Origin: CAYNSB01 sp964399625
GTDB taxonomy: Bacteria; Planctomycetota; Phycisphaerae; Phycisphaerales; UBA1924
DNA length: 64,000 bases
Assembly (NCBI GenBank): GCA_964399625.1
Contig: CAYNSB010000009.1
Coordinates: 1 to 64,000, forward strand
Direction of reading: 5' to 3'
Both the position numbers and the translations under genes were made by a program. Below are positions 48,005 to 56,753 of this stretch, piece after piece. How positions within the stretch are numbered: position 1 is the stretch's first letter; every line of letters begins with the position of its first letter. The notes under the pieces are model-generated. The model did not search any database. It saw nothing but the letters and a program-made list of their open reading frames with translations, and had not been told where the DNA came from.

Positions 48005-49207
48005 ATGCAGAAGAGACTTCCTTTGTCCGGCAGCCCCGCCTCGCTCGGTTTCTCGTTCCCGCCCGAATGGGCGCGGCACGCCGGCACGTGGTTCAGTTGG
48101 CCTCGCCCGGAGGGGATCAGCTTTCCCGGCAAGTACCACACGGTGCCGGGGAGCCTCGCGGCGATCATCCGCGAGATCGCACCGCGCGAGATCGTGCACA
48201 TCAACGTGCCCAACGAGAACTACGAGCGGATCGTGCGTGAACAACTCATCGAGCATGGCGTGGCGAGGCGGTACTTCTCCGCGCAGACAGAGACGGGCGA
48301 TAAGCCGAGCGGTTTGGGGCGGATCCGGTTTCACTACATCCCGACCAACGAGAGCTGGTGCCGGGATCATGGGCCGGCGTTCGTGGTGCGCGAGCGGCGC
48401 GGACGACGCGAGGCCGCGATCGTGGACTGGGGGTTCAACGCATGGGGCGGGAAGTACCCGCCCTATGACGGCGACGACGCGGTTCCGACGCGGATCGCGA
48501 GCGAGATCGTTGAGGGCGGGCGCGGCACGGGTGCGCGGATCGTCGCGCGCGAGCGGTTCGCGGGGCTGTTTGTGCCGCGTGTGAAGGGCGCGCCGGTGGT
48601 GATGGAGGGCGGGGCCGTCGAGTTCAACGGCGCGGGGACAATCCTGACGAGCGAGTCGTGCCTGCTGCACAAGAACCGCAATCCGCACCTTTCGAAGCGA
48701 GAGATCGAGAAGGCGCTGAAGGATTGGTACGGACAGGGGCACGTCGTGTGGGTGGGCGACGGGATCGTGGGGGATGACACCGACGGGCACATCGACGACC
48801 TGGCGCGGTTCATCGCTCCCAACGTCGTCGTCACGACCATCGAGGACGACCCGGCCGATGAGAATTACAAGATCCTGAAGGAGAACCTGCGGCGACTTCA
48901 GCTCTCGCGCGATGCGAACGGCAAACGCTTCGAGATCGTGACGATCCCCATGCCCGGCATCGTGGAGCACGAGGGGCAGCGCTTGCCCGCGACCTACGCG
49001 AATTTCTATTTCGTCAATGGCGCGGTGCTCGTGCCCACGTACCGGCACAAGAAGAACGATCGGCGCGCGATCGAGACACTCCAGCGGGCGATGGACGCGC
49101 TGCCGAAGATTCACCGATCGCGCAAAGTCATCGGCATCGATTGCACGGAGCTGATCTGGGGCCTGGGCGCGATCCACTGCCTGACGCAGCAGCAGCCGGC
49201 GGTGTGA
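48005..49207 (+). CDS. aguA: Agmatine deiminase AguA
   Basis: AguA converts agmatine to N-carbamoylputrescine and ammonia. The 400-residue protein has the guanidino-group modifying enzyme motifs: NESWCRDHGPAFVV (about 117-130), VVMEGGAVEFNGAGTILTSE, GDGIVGDDTDGHIDDLARFI and, at the C-terminus, LGAIHCLTQQQPAV with the catalytic Cys. It is a bit longer than usual (about 340-380). A TAGACA hexamer precedes the ATG by 4 bases, but no clear ribosome binding site is seen. With aguB it gives arginine-derived putrescine. Confidence 0.93.
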   Translation: MQKRLPLSGSPASLGFSFPPEWARHAGTWFSWPRPEGISFPGKYHTVPGSLAAIIREIAPREIVHINVPNENYERIVREQLIEHGVARRYFSAQTETGDKPSGLGRIRFHYIPTNESWCRDHGPAFVVRERRGRREAAIVDWGFNAWGGKYPPYDGDDAVPTRIASEIVEGGRGTGARIVARERFAGLFVPRVKGAPVVMEGGAVEFNGAGTILTSESCLLHKNRNPHLSKREIEKALKDWYGQGHVVWVGDGIVGDDTDGHIDDLARFIAPNVVVTTIEDDPADENYKILKENLRRLQLSRDANGKRFEIVTIPMPGIVEHEGQRLPATYANFYFVNGAVLVPTYRHKKNDRRAIETLQRAMDALPKIHRSRKVIGIDCTELIWGLGAIHCLTQQQPAV

Positions 49208-49229
49208 TGTTTTGCTGGGCGAGGGCGTC

Positions 49230-49305
49230 TCAGATACATCCGGCGCGGAACTTGGCAAGGAAGCAGGCAGAGTCCGACCCTGTCGGCGGAGGTCAGCGTC
49301 CGCGC
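49230..49305 (-). pseudogene. Decayed copy of a dockerin-like C-terminal coding end
   Basis: On the minus strand 49305-49282 can be read ARTLTSAD and, after a frameshift, 49274-49230 reads DSACFLAKFRAGCI then stop. The intact gene just upstream on the same strand ends PTLTAADFTCFLTKFRTGCN. The two share the LTxADxxxCFLxKFRxGC pattern, but a shift of frame of about 10 extra bases lies between the halves. This looks like a leftover of a duplicated 3' end or of a lost neighbouring gene with the same ending. Confidence 0.55.
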
Positions 49306-49350
49306 CGAGAAGAAAATGGGCCGGCGCGAGTGTTCGTCGCGCCGGCCCGG
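49306..49350 (-). terminator. Intrinsic terminator after the repeat-rich exported protein
   Basis: GGGCCGGCGCGA pairs with TCGCGCCGGCCC around a 7-base loop (49318-49348). On the minus strand it is followed by ATTTTCTTCTC. It ends the gene at 49400 and lies between it and the decayed copy. Confidence 0.82.
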
Positions 49351-49399
49351 TCACCCACGGGAGTCACCCGTGATCCGAGGGGGAGAATGGATCGCGGGC

Positions 49400-52300
49400 T
49401 CAGTTGCAGCCCGTGCGGAACTTCGTGAGGAAGCAGGTGAAGTCCGCGGCGGTGAGCGTGGGCACGCTCGTGCTGCCATCGCAGTTGGCGAAGGAGTCGC
49501 CCGCGCGGAAGGAGGCGAGGAACGCCGTGAAGTCCGCGGCGGTGAGGGTCGGGACCACGTTGCTGCCGTCGGCGTTGGCGTAGCACATCACGACGCGGAC
49601 GCGATCGGCCATGTACACGACGCGGGCAGGCCCGCCCACGTACGAACCGAGGCCGGTGATGTTGACGGTCGTGAACTTTCCGGTCACGCCGCCCCCGCCG
49701 ACGATGACGTCGAACTGATCGCCGGAGTTGGGCACATATCCTGGCTGGAAGGCGATGTTCAGCGTGCCACCGTTGATGGCGATCGCCGCGGAACCCTGCA
49801 TCGAGTCGTAACCGGTGGTCGCGGGCGTGGGGGAGATCTGGACGTTGTAGGTGCAGCCGGCGCCGAAGGTGACATTGTTCTGCGGCTGGATCGAGCCGTA
49901 GATCGTGGGCGTCCCGAAGGGCTGGTCGGGCGAGATCGTGCCGTTGAGGACGACGGTCCCGAAAAGGCGGCCCGTGCCGGTGAGTGTCTGGCCCGCTCCG
50001 AGCGTGAGCGTGGCGCCGTTGCCCCAGAGGTACGCGGAGTTGTTGTTGAATCCGGTGGCCTGGAGTCGGACGGTGCCGGTGCCCGAGATCGTTGCGGGAA
50101 CGCCAGTGAGGATTCGCGAGGTGTTGCCGGGCGCGCCGAGCGTCTCAACGAGGATGGTGCCGTTGTTGGTAATGCCGCCCGTGCCCAGATTGAGGGTGGA
50201 GTTGTCGTTCACCTGCACTCCCGAGCCCGGCGTGATCGTGACTCCATCGAGCGTGGCGGTGCCGGCGGTGCCGAAGAATTGGTTGGAAACGTTGGTGAGC
50301 GAGCCGCCGGAGATCGTGCAGTTCTCAAATCCACCTCCTGATGTGGTGGTGTTGCTGGAGGAGAGCGTGCCGTTGTTGGTGAGGGTGATGCCGCGGACGT
50401 ACCAGAACCCGCCGTTGGAGGATGTGATCGTGGCGTTGTTGGTCTTGGGCTCGGACATCAGGAAGATGCCCTTGCTGGCGGGGCCAGCGGCGTTGGGCGA
50501 GTTGTCGGCGTTGATAGTGCCGTTGTTGATCAGGCCGACGTAGACGCGTCCGTAGCCCAGGAGCTGCTGATTGGCGCCCAGCGTGAGGATGTTCGCACTG
50601 TTGGCGTTGTTGTAGAGATAGGCCGAGTCGTTGTCGCCGATGCCGCTCTGGTTGCCCTGGAGTCGGATGGTGCCCGTACCTGAGATGGTGACCGAGGCGC
50701 CGGCGTCCAAGCGAGTGGAGTTGCCAGGGGCGGTCGGCGTGTTGATGAACCAACTGCCGTTGTTGACGAGGTTGGTGGCGAGGATGGCGCGTGAATTGTC
50801 GGTGATCTGGTGCGTGCCGTTGACGGTGAGGTTGCTCAGCGTGTTGCTCTGGTAGTACTGGAAGACGCCGGTGCCGGAGGTGGTGAACCCGCCGCCGGAC
50901 ATGGTGGCGTTGACCATCTGCACGGGGCTGGCGGCGTCCGTCGAGATGATCTGGGCGGCGGGGTTTCCGGTGACGGTGACGCCGCGGAACTGGACGAACC
51001 CGCCGTTGGTCGCGGTGATGGTCCCGTTGTTCGTCTTGGGCTGGTCGATGAAAAAGATGCCTCGGTTGGCGGGGCCCGGAAGCGTCGGGTTGTCGGCGGT
51101 GATGGTGCCGTTATTGATCAGGCCGACGTAGACGCGTCCGTAGCCCAGGAGCTGCTGATTGGCGCCCAGCGTGAGGATGTTCGCACTGTTGGCGTTGTTG
51201 TAGAGATAGGCCGAGTCGTTGTCGCCGATGCCGCTCTGGTTGCCCTGGAGTCGGATGGTGCCCGTACCTGAGATGGTGACCGAGGCGCCGGCGTCCAAGC
51301 GAGTGGAGTTGCCAGGGGCGGTCGGCGTGTTGATGAACCAACTGCCGTTGTTGACGAGGTTGGTGGCGAGGATGGCGCGTGAATTGTCGGTGATCTGGTG
51401 CGTGCCGTTGACGGTGAGGTTGCTCAGCGTGTTGCTCTGGTAGTACTGGAAGACGCCGGTGCCGGAGGTGGTGAACCCGCCGCCGGACATGGTGGCGTTC
51501 ACCATCTGCACGGGGCTGGCGGCGTCCGACGAGATGATCTGGGCGGCGGGGTTTCCGGTGACGGTGACGCCGCGGAACTGGAGGAATCCGCCGTTGCTGG
51601 CCGTCATGGTGCCGTTGTTCGTGGCCGGCTGCTCGATAAAGAAGAGGCCCTTGCCGCTGACGTCGGCGTTGACGGTGCCGTTGTTGATGAGCCCGACGTA
51701 GATGCGCCCGTACCCCTTGATGGAGTGCGCCGGTCCGTTGGCGAGGGTGTTGGCGCCGTTGGTGTTGTGGTAGAGGTACGCGCTGTTGGAGTCCCCGTTG
51801 CTGCCGGCCGCCTGCAGGCGGATCGTGCCCGTGCCGGTGACGCTCGTGGGCGTGTCGGCGTCGATGTGCGTGCCGTTGCCCGGGGCGCCGGGCGAGCTGA
51901 CCGTCCATGTGCCGTTGTTGACGACCCCAGCCGCGCCGATGTGGACGCTGGAGTTGTCGTTGATCGCGTTGAGGTTGGTGAGCGTCACGCCGTTGAGCGA
52001 ATTGGTACCGAAGTACTGGATGCCCGAGCTCGTGCCCGCGCCGTCGAGCGTGCCGCCCGATGCGGAGGCGTTGACAAACTGCACCGGGCTGCTGTTGGTC
52101 GAGACGCAGACGCCGGACGAGCCTTGGTTGACGGCGACGCCGCGGAACTGCATGAATCCGCCGTTGCTCGCGGTGACCGTGGCGTTGTTCGTGAGTGGCT
52201 GCTGGATGAAGAAGAGGCCCTTGCCGTTGACGTCACCGTTCACCGTGCCGTTGTTGATGATGCCGGTGTACACGCGCCCGTATCCGGCGATGGTGTGCCC

Positions 52301-52825
52301 CGCGCTGTTGGTCAGGGTGTTTGTGCCGACGGCGTTGTTGTAGAGATACGCGGCGTCCGAATCGCCGTTGCCGCCCGCGGCGGCCAGGCGCAGCGTGCCG
52401 TTGCCAGAGACCGTGATGGGCCCGAGGAGGTCGAGGCGCGTGCCGTTGCCCGGAGAGGCCGGCGTGGAAATCTGGATCAATCCGCTGTTGCTGATGTTGC
52501 CCGCGACGAAGAGCGCGGCGTTATCGATGGGGTTGAGCGTTGCGTTTGCGTTGCTGACGGTGAGCGTCCCACACGAAACGTTGGCGTTCTGCAGCGAGAC
52601 GGTGTAGGTGCCGGCGACGCCGATGGTGACGTTCGTGCCCGCGGCGTTGGGAACTCCCGCGGGAGTCCAGCGTGCGGCGTTGAGCCAACTGTCGCTGACG
52701 GCCGCGGCCCAGGCGGACTGCGCGTGCGCGGAGGTTGCCCCCACCGTGCAGGCGACGCCCGCGGCGGCGGCGAGCAGGTGCGGACGGAGACGACGATTCG
52801 AGAGATTCTTCATGGCGATGCTCAC
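49400..52825 (-). CDS. Large repeat-rich exported protein with two dockerin-like C-terminal repeats
   Basis: The 1141-residue protein has a signal peptide (LLAAAAGVACTVGATSAHAQ, about 17-36) and a body of beta-helix-like repeats rich in Gly, Asn, Thr with units such as GTxTIRLQxxG, NNGTITAxNGGF and AYLYNNAN. Such asparagine-rich units occur in autotransporter passengers, but no beta-barrel follows. The end holds two dockerin-like repeats: ANADGSNVVPTLTAADFTAF (with LASFRAGD) and NCDGSTSVPTLTAADFTCFL (with TKFRTGC). A near-identical repeat of 196 residues occurs twice inside (50519-51012 and 51107-51600). The start is GTG at 52825 with GAGGAG upstream; an ATG four codons in is an alternative. 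Role: surface or matrix protein, inferred. Confidence 0.85.
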   Translation of the reverse strand: MSIAMKNLSNRRLRPHLLAAAAGVACTVGATSAHAQSAWAAAVSDSWLNAARWTPAGVPNAAGTNVTIGVAGTYTVSLQNANVSCGTLTVSNANATLNPIDNAALFVAGNISNSGLIQISTPASPGNGTRLDLLGPITVSGNGTLRLAAAGGNGDSDAAYLYNNAVGTNTLTNSAGHTIAGYGRVYTGIINNGTVNGDVNGKGLFFIQQPLTNNATVTASNGGFMQFRGVAVNQGSSGVCVSTNSSPVQFVNASASGGTLDGAGTSSGIQYFGTNSLNGVTLTNLNAINDNSSVHIGAAGVVNNGTWTVSSPGAPGNGTHIDADTPTSVTGTGTIRLQAAGSNGDSNSAYLYHNTNGANTLANGPAHSIKGYGRIYVGLINNGTVNADVSGKGLFFIEQPATNNGTMTASNGGFLQFRGVTVTGNPAAQIISSDAASPVQMVNATMSGGGFTTSGTGVFQYYQSNTLSNLTVNGTHQITDNSRAILATNLVNNGSWFINTPTAPGNSTRLDAGASVTISGTGTIRLQGNQSGIGDNDSAYLYNNANSANILTLGANQQLLGYGRVYVGLINNGTITADNPTLPGPANRGIFFIDQPKTNNGTITATNGGFVQFRGVTVTGNPAAQIISTDAASPVQMVNATMSGGGFTTSGTGVFQYYQSNTLSNLTVNGTHQITDNSRAILATNLVNNGSWFINTPTAPGNSTRLDAGASVTISGTGTIRLQGNQSGIGDNDSAYLYNNANSANILTLGANQQLLGYGRVYVGLINNGTINADNSPNAAGPASKGIFLMSEPKTNNATITSSNGGFWYVRGITLTNNGTLSSSNTTTSGGGFENCTISGGSLTNVSNQFFGTAGTATLDGVTITPGSGVQVNDNSTLNLGTGGITNNGTILVETLGAPGNTSRILTGVPATISGTGTVRLQATGFNNNSAYLWGNGATLTLGAGQTLTGTGRLFGTVVLNGTISPDQPFGTPTIYGSIQPQNNVTFGAGCTYNVQISPTPATTGYDSMQGSAAIAINGGTLNIAFQPGYVPNSGDQFDVIVGGGGVTGKFTTVNITGLGSYVGGPARVVYMADRVRVVMCYANADGSNVVPTLTAADFTAFLASFRAGDSFANCDGSTSVPTLTAADFTCFLTKFRTGCN
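50519..51012. repeat. Long internal direct repeat, copy 1
   Basis: About 494 bases nearly identical to 51107-51600, with an offset of 588 bases (196 codons). Only a few differences are visible, mainly near the ends and one G/C change in the motif GTGGCGTT(G/C)ACC. Confidence 0.85.
51107..51600. repeat. Long internal direct repeat, copy 2
   Basis: This partner of 50519-51012 has the same reading frame and codon use. High similarity at DNA level, not only protein, implies recent duplication or gene conversion. Confidence 0.85.
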
Positions 52826-52946
52826 GGCGAACTCCTCTGTTCTCGGACTGCTTCGCCGCTACCGCTTTTGGGCGTCGCGCTCGTGTGCGGGACGTCAGGT
52901 CCGGCGAAAGTGGGTGATCCAAAGGCCCTAGCGTGGTTGTGACGCG

Positions 52947-52957
52947 TTCTGACAGAA
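52947..52957. promoter_or_regulatory. Short palindrome in a divergent intergenic region
   Basis: TTCTGACAGAA is symmetric around its central A. It lies between the exported-protein gene and the ECF sigma gene and could be a regulator site for either. Short length makes chance possible. Confidence 0.25.
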
Positions 52958-52975
52958 TCCTCATGGGATCCGTGC

Positions 52976-53003
52976 TTGCGGCGTCTGTACGGTGGGGTAC
53001 AGT
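52976..53003 (+). promoter_or_regulatory. Promoter-like elements of the ECF sigma gene
   Basis: TTGCGG (52976-52981) and TACAGT (52998-53003) are spaced by 16 bases. TACAGT lies 9 bases before the GTG at 53013, again a very short leader. Confidence 0.42.
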
Positions 53004-53012
53004 CTCCCCGCT

Positions 53013-53600
53013 GTGTTTGCGCAAACCACCACCCATGTCAGCCTGCTGGCCCGACTGCACGACGGCAAGGACACGGCCGCGTGGCGGGAGTTCTGCGATC
53101 GGTACGAGGAACTGATCCGGGGCTTCGCACGTCGCCAGGGTGTCGTGGGCAGCGATGCGGACGACGTGGTGCAGGACGTGATGCTGTCGCTGACCAAGGC
53201 GATGCCGGGGTTCAACTACGACGCGAGCAAGGGCAAGTTCCGCTCGTACCTCAAGACGATCGTGGTCCACGCGATTTCCGCCAGATCTCGTCAGAACCCG
53301 CGGGTCTCGGCGCTAGGGGAGGGCACGCAGACCGCTCCCGCGGCACCGGACGGGGGCGGCCAAGAGCCCTGGGAGGCGGAGTGGCGTCAGTACCACCTGA
53401 GGCAGGCGATGAAGGCGGTGCGCGCGGAGTTCAAGGCATCGGACCTGGCGGCGTTCGAGGGGTACGTCAACGCGGGGCGGGATCCGTCGAGTGTGGCGCG
53501 CGAGCTGGGAATGAGCGTGGACAGCGTCTATCAGGCCAAGTCTCGCATCCTTCGCAAGTTGAGCGAGACGATCGCGAGGCAGGTTGAGGAAGAGGGATGA
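53013..53600 (+). CDS. ECF-type RNA polymerase sigma factor
   Basis: The 195-residue protein has sigma-2 (VSLLARLHDGKDTAAWREFC; DADDVVQDVMLSLTKAM) and sigma-4 (AGRDPSSVARELGMSVDSVY with QAKSRILRKL) regions. A Gly/Pro-rich linker of about 30 residues lies between. It resembles planctomycete ECF groups that are next to kinases. The start is taken as GTG at 53013 since the conserved TTHVSLLARL region follows at once; another GTG at 52992 is possible. No anti-sigma gene is near; the Ser/Thr kinase 54 bases downstream is the probable partner. Confidence 0.88.
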   Translation: MFAQTTTHVSLLARLHDGKDTAAWREFCDRYEELIRGFARRQGVVGSDADDVVQDVMLSLTKAMPGFNYDASKGKFRSYLKTIVVHAISARSRQNPRVSALGEGTQTAPAAPDGGGQEPWEAEWRQYHLRQAMKAVRAEFKASDLAAFEGYVNAGRDPSSVARELGMSVDSVYQAKSRILRKLSETIARQVEEEG

Positions 53601-53654
53601 CTCGGGCGACGCGCGTGGCGCGTCGGAGCAACGCACCGGGAGAGCGAAGCGTCC

Positions 53655-56210
53655 ATGGCGATCGATCGACCCTCAAGCTGGTTCGAGGACCAGGACGTGC
53701 TCGTCGCGGAGCTCCGCCGTGGGAGTGCCGTGCCGCGGGGCACGCCGGAGATCCCCGGTTACGACAATTTGCGGGAGCTGGCGCGCGGGGGCCAGGGCGT
53801 GGTGTACACCGCAACGCAGCGCTCCACGCGCCGTGCGGTGGCGATCAAGGTGCTCCTCGACGGGGCGATCTCATCGGGAGCCGCGCGCCGGCGGTTCGAG
53901 CGCGAGATCGATCTCGTCGCGGGACTGCGCCACCCCAACATCGTCTCGGTGTACGACTCGGGCGTGACGGAGGACGGACGCCTGTATCTGGTGATGGAGC
54001 TGGTCGAGGGCGTGCCGCTGGACCAGGCGATGCGAGCCGGCGATGGCGGGATGCTCCCGATCCGCGAGCAGATCGGCGTATTCGCCGAGGCGTGCGACGC
54101 CGTGCATTACGCACACCAGCGCGGCGTGATCCATCGCGACCTCAAGCCCTCCAACATCCGGGTTGATCGCGCGGGGCATCCCAAGGTGCTCGATTTCGGG
54201 CTCGCCAAGGCCGCGGGGCTCGAATCGGCGCTGACCGTGGCGCCCGGGGGCCCGAGCGTTCTGAGCGTGAGCGGGCAGTTCGTGGGCAGTCTGCCGTGGG
54301 CGAGCCCCGAGCAGGCGGGCGGAAACCCGGACCTGATCGACCTCCGCTCGGACGTGTACGCGCTGGGCGTGATGCTGTACCAGGTGCTCACGGGCGAGTT
54401 CCCGTACGACGTGAGCGGGAGCCTGCGGACGACGCTGGACCACATCGCGGGTTCGCCGCCACGCCCGGCGCGCGCGCTTCGGCGCGGCGTGGACGATGAG
54501 CTCGAGACCATCCTGGGCAAGGCGCTCGCGAAGGAGGCCTCGCGTCGGTACCAGAGCGCGGGCGATCTGGCGATCGACCTGCGCCACTACCTGCGGGGCG
54601 AGCCCATCGCCGCCAAGCGCGACAGCGCGTGGTACACGTTGCGCAAGACCCTCCGGCGGTACCGGCTGCTCGCGGGCGCGTCCGGGATCGCGCTGGTGGC
54701 GATCCTTGGCGGATCGCTCGTGGCGGTGCAGCAGGCGCGGCGGGCGTCGAGCGAGCGAGACACGGCCCAACGCGAGCGCGACGTCGCGAAGCGGGCGCTG
54801 GCCCGGTCCGACGCCACGGTGCGCTTTCTCAAGGACCTGCTTGGGGCCGCCTCGCCCAACGCGCAGGGTGGGGGCAAGGACGCGCGCGTCGTGGACATGC
54901 TCGATCGCGCGGCCTCCCAGATGGATGCGCAGTACGCGGGCGATCGCGCCACGCTGGCGAGCCTGCACGGCACGCTCGCCGATGCGTACTCCAAGCTCGA
55001 TCTGACGGACAAGGGGCTCGAGCAGGCGCGCGCGGCGTATAACGTCCTGCGCTCGTTGCCCGAGTTCGGACCGGCGCACCCGGAGACGATCGCGGCCCAC
55101 GGGAGCATCGGCTCGTGCCTTGTCGCCTCGGGCCAGTACGCCGAGGCGGTGAAGGTGCTCGAGGAGGTCGCGACGGAGCACGCGGGCCTCGCGAGCCCGC
55201 GTCCGATGGACGTGCTGAGCACGTACAGCGACCTGGGCATGTGCTATCGGCGTGTGGGCCGGTTCGATGACGCGGAGCGATCGTTCCAGAAGGCGTGGAG
55301 CGTGCTCCCCGAGTCCGAGCGGGATTCGGACAGCGCGATCTCGCTGGGCAACAACCACGCGACGCTCAAGCAAGTGGTGGGGGATCTGCCCGAGTCCGAG
55401 CGTCTGTATCGTCAGGTGCTCGCGTCGCTGGACCGGCGGAGCATGGGCGAGCAGGCCGACGCCGTCGTGATCGCGTCGAACCTCGCGCTCACGCTCATGT
55501 ACCAGGGCAAGCACAAGGAGGCGGTCGAGGTGCTCGAGCCCAAGCGGGCCGCGTGCGAGCGGATCTTCCCGCCCGAGCACGTCACGCGGCTGATCTTCGC
55601 GAGCAACCTGGGCACGGCGTACCAGCGGCTGAAGGATTTCGACAAGGCGGAGCAGACGATGCGCCGCGCGATCGAGGCCCGCGAGGCCAAGACCGGTCCC
55701 GACGACGCGGAGCTGCTCACGACCCGCTCGAACCTGTACACGGTGCTGATGGACGCGAAGAAGTTCGAGGAGGCGGCGAGCGTGATCGCGGACGTCGTCG
55801 AACGCTCGATCCGCGTGCTGGGCGAGAAGCACCACACGACGCTCATCTCACGCAACAACCACGCGATCGTGCTCGATCGCCTGGGTCGTCTGGAGGAGGC
55901 GGAGGGTGAGATGCGGCGCGTCGTGGAGCTCTCGCAGCCCGAGCATGGCGTGTTCCCCGCGGGCGCTCCCGAGCCCCAGGTGTTCCGCAATGTGCTGGCA
56001 AACGTGCTGATCAAGGAGCGGAAGTTCGAGGAGGCCGAGCGCATCCTCCAGGACGTCATCGCGATCCTGCGGGCGCGCGTGGGCGAGAGCAACTCGAACA
56101 CGACGTACGCGTACTCGTGCCTGGTGACGCTCTACACGAAGTGGGAGAAGCCCGCGGAGCTTGAGCGTGCCCGCTCGCTCTACGAGGCGTCCAAGGCCGG
56201 CGCGCACTGA
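53655..56210 (+). CDS. Ser/Thr protein kinase with membrane helix and C-terminal TPR array
   Basis: The 851-residue protein has an intact Hanks kinase: ARGGQG (43-48), Lys65, HRDLKPSN (160-167), DFG (180-182) and SPEQ near 218, RSDVYALG. A membrane helix (about 338-358) follows. Residues about 400-850 hold tandem TPRs (for example LASLHGTLADAYSKLDLTDK; VIASNLALTLMYQGKHKEAV; IFASNLGTAYQRLKDFDKAE; DAELLTTRSNLYTVLMDAKK), about 10 units. TPRs probably bind partner proteins outside or at the membrane. The gene lies 54 bases after the ECF sigma gene, a pairing known in Planctomycetota in which the kinase is thought to control the sigma factor. The ATG at 53655 has GGAGAG upstream. Confidence 0.93.
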   Translation: MAIDRPSSWFEDQDVLVAELRRGSAVPRGTPEIPGYDNLRELARGGQGVVYTATQRSTRRAVAIKVLLDGAISSGAARRRFEREIDLVAGLRHPNIVSVYDSGVTEDGRLYLVMELVEGVPLDQAMRAGDGGMLPIREQIGVFAEACDAVHYAHQRGVIHRDLKPSNIRVDRAGHPKVLDFGLAKAAGLESALTVAPGGPSVLSVSGQFVGSLPWASPEQAGGNPDLIDLRSDVYALGVMLYQVLTGEFPYDVSGSLRTTLDHIAGSPPRPARALRRGVDDELETILGKALAKEASRRYQSAGDLAIDLRHYLRGEPIAAKRDSAWYTLRKTLRRYRLLAGASGIALVAILGGSLVAVQQARRASSERDTAQRERDVAKRALARSDATVRFLKDLLGAASPNAQGGGKDARVVDMLDRAASQMDAQYAGDRATLASLHGTLADAYSKLDLTDKGLEQARAAYNVLRSLPEFGPAHPETIAAHGSIGSCLVASGQYAEAVKVLEEVATEHAGLASPRPMDVLSTYSDLGMCYRRVGRFDDAERSFQKAWSVLPESERDSDSAISLGNNHATLKQVVGDLPESERLYRQVLASLDRRSMGEQADAVVIASNLALTLMYQGKHKEAVEVLEPKRAACERIFPPEHVTRLIFASNLGTAYQRLKDFDKAEQTMRRAIEAREAKTGPDDAELLTTRSNLYTVLMDAKKFEEAASVIADVVERSIRVLGEKHHTTLISRNNHAIVLDRLGRLEEAEGEMRRVVELSQPEHGVFPAGAPEPQVFRNVLANVLIKERKFEEAERILQDVIAILRARVGESNSNTTYAYSCLVTLYTKWEKPAELERARSLYEASKAGAH

Positions 56211-56336
56211 ACGGCACGCGAGACGCGCAAGAGTTGCGCACGCAATCACGCTCGCGCGATGCCTCGCCGTGAAGACGGGGCGGTTCTCGGCCGATCCATG
56301 GACGCCGAGCCCAGCGCTCGGGACGGGGACCACACC

Positions 56337-56753
56337 ATGGACGGCGCCAAGCCCCAAGATCTGTCGGTGCGTCAGCACGAGCGTCTGGCGTGCGATCTTG
56401 GCGCGCGCGTGACGATCTCGCCCGGGCATGGAGTACGTCTGTCGCGTCTGGCCCCGGGCGGCGGCGGTGAATTCGACGTGCGCGTGGTGGACGTGAGCCG
56501 CGGCGGGCTCGGGCTGCGGAGCGCCGTGTACCTGCCCCCCGCGTGCGTGCTCACGGTGCGCCTGCTGGGCGAGGGAGGAGCGCCAGCGTTCGAGTGCCTG
56601 GGCACGGTGCGGCGCGCGTCGATGATCGACCGTTCGCCGGCGTACTACGTGGGCGTGTCGACCGAGGCTCGCTCGCCCGAGCAGGAGCGAGCGATCGCGC
56701 AGACGATGGACGTGCTCCGCGTCGCGTTGTCGCAGGAGAAGCGGAGTGCGTAG
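56337..56753 (+). CDS. PilZ-domain protein (c-di-GMP receptor)
   Basis: PilZ proteins bind cyclic di-GMP and control motility or secretion. The 138-residue product has both binding motifs: RQHER (RxxxR, 12-16) and DVSRGGLGLRS (D/NxSxxG, about 50-60). The rest is the usual beta-barrel (VLTVRLLGEGG; YYVGVSTEARS). The ATG at 56337 has GGGGA upstream; ATGs at 56298 and 56259 are alternatives. It overlaps the gspE start by 8 bases, so c-di-GMP may act on this secretion or pilus machine. Confidence 0.82.
   Translation: MDGAKPQDLSVRQHERLACDLGARVTISPGHGVRLSRLAPGGGGEFDVRVVDVSRGGLGLRSAVYLPPACVLTVRLLGEGGAPAFECLGTVRRASMIDRSPAYYVGVSTEARSPEQERAIAQTMDVLRVALSQEKRSA

Noticed and set aside
50519..51600. Direct repeats as a CRISPR-like array
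   Set aside because: The units are about 494 bases, in frame within a coding sequence, with no spacers of regular length.
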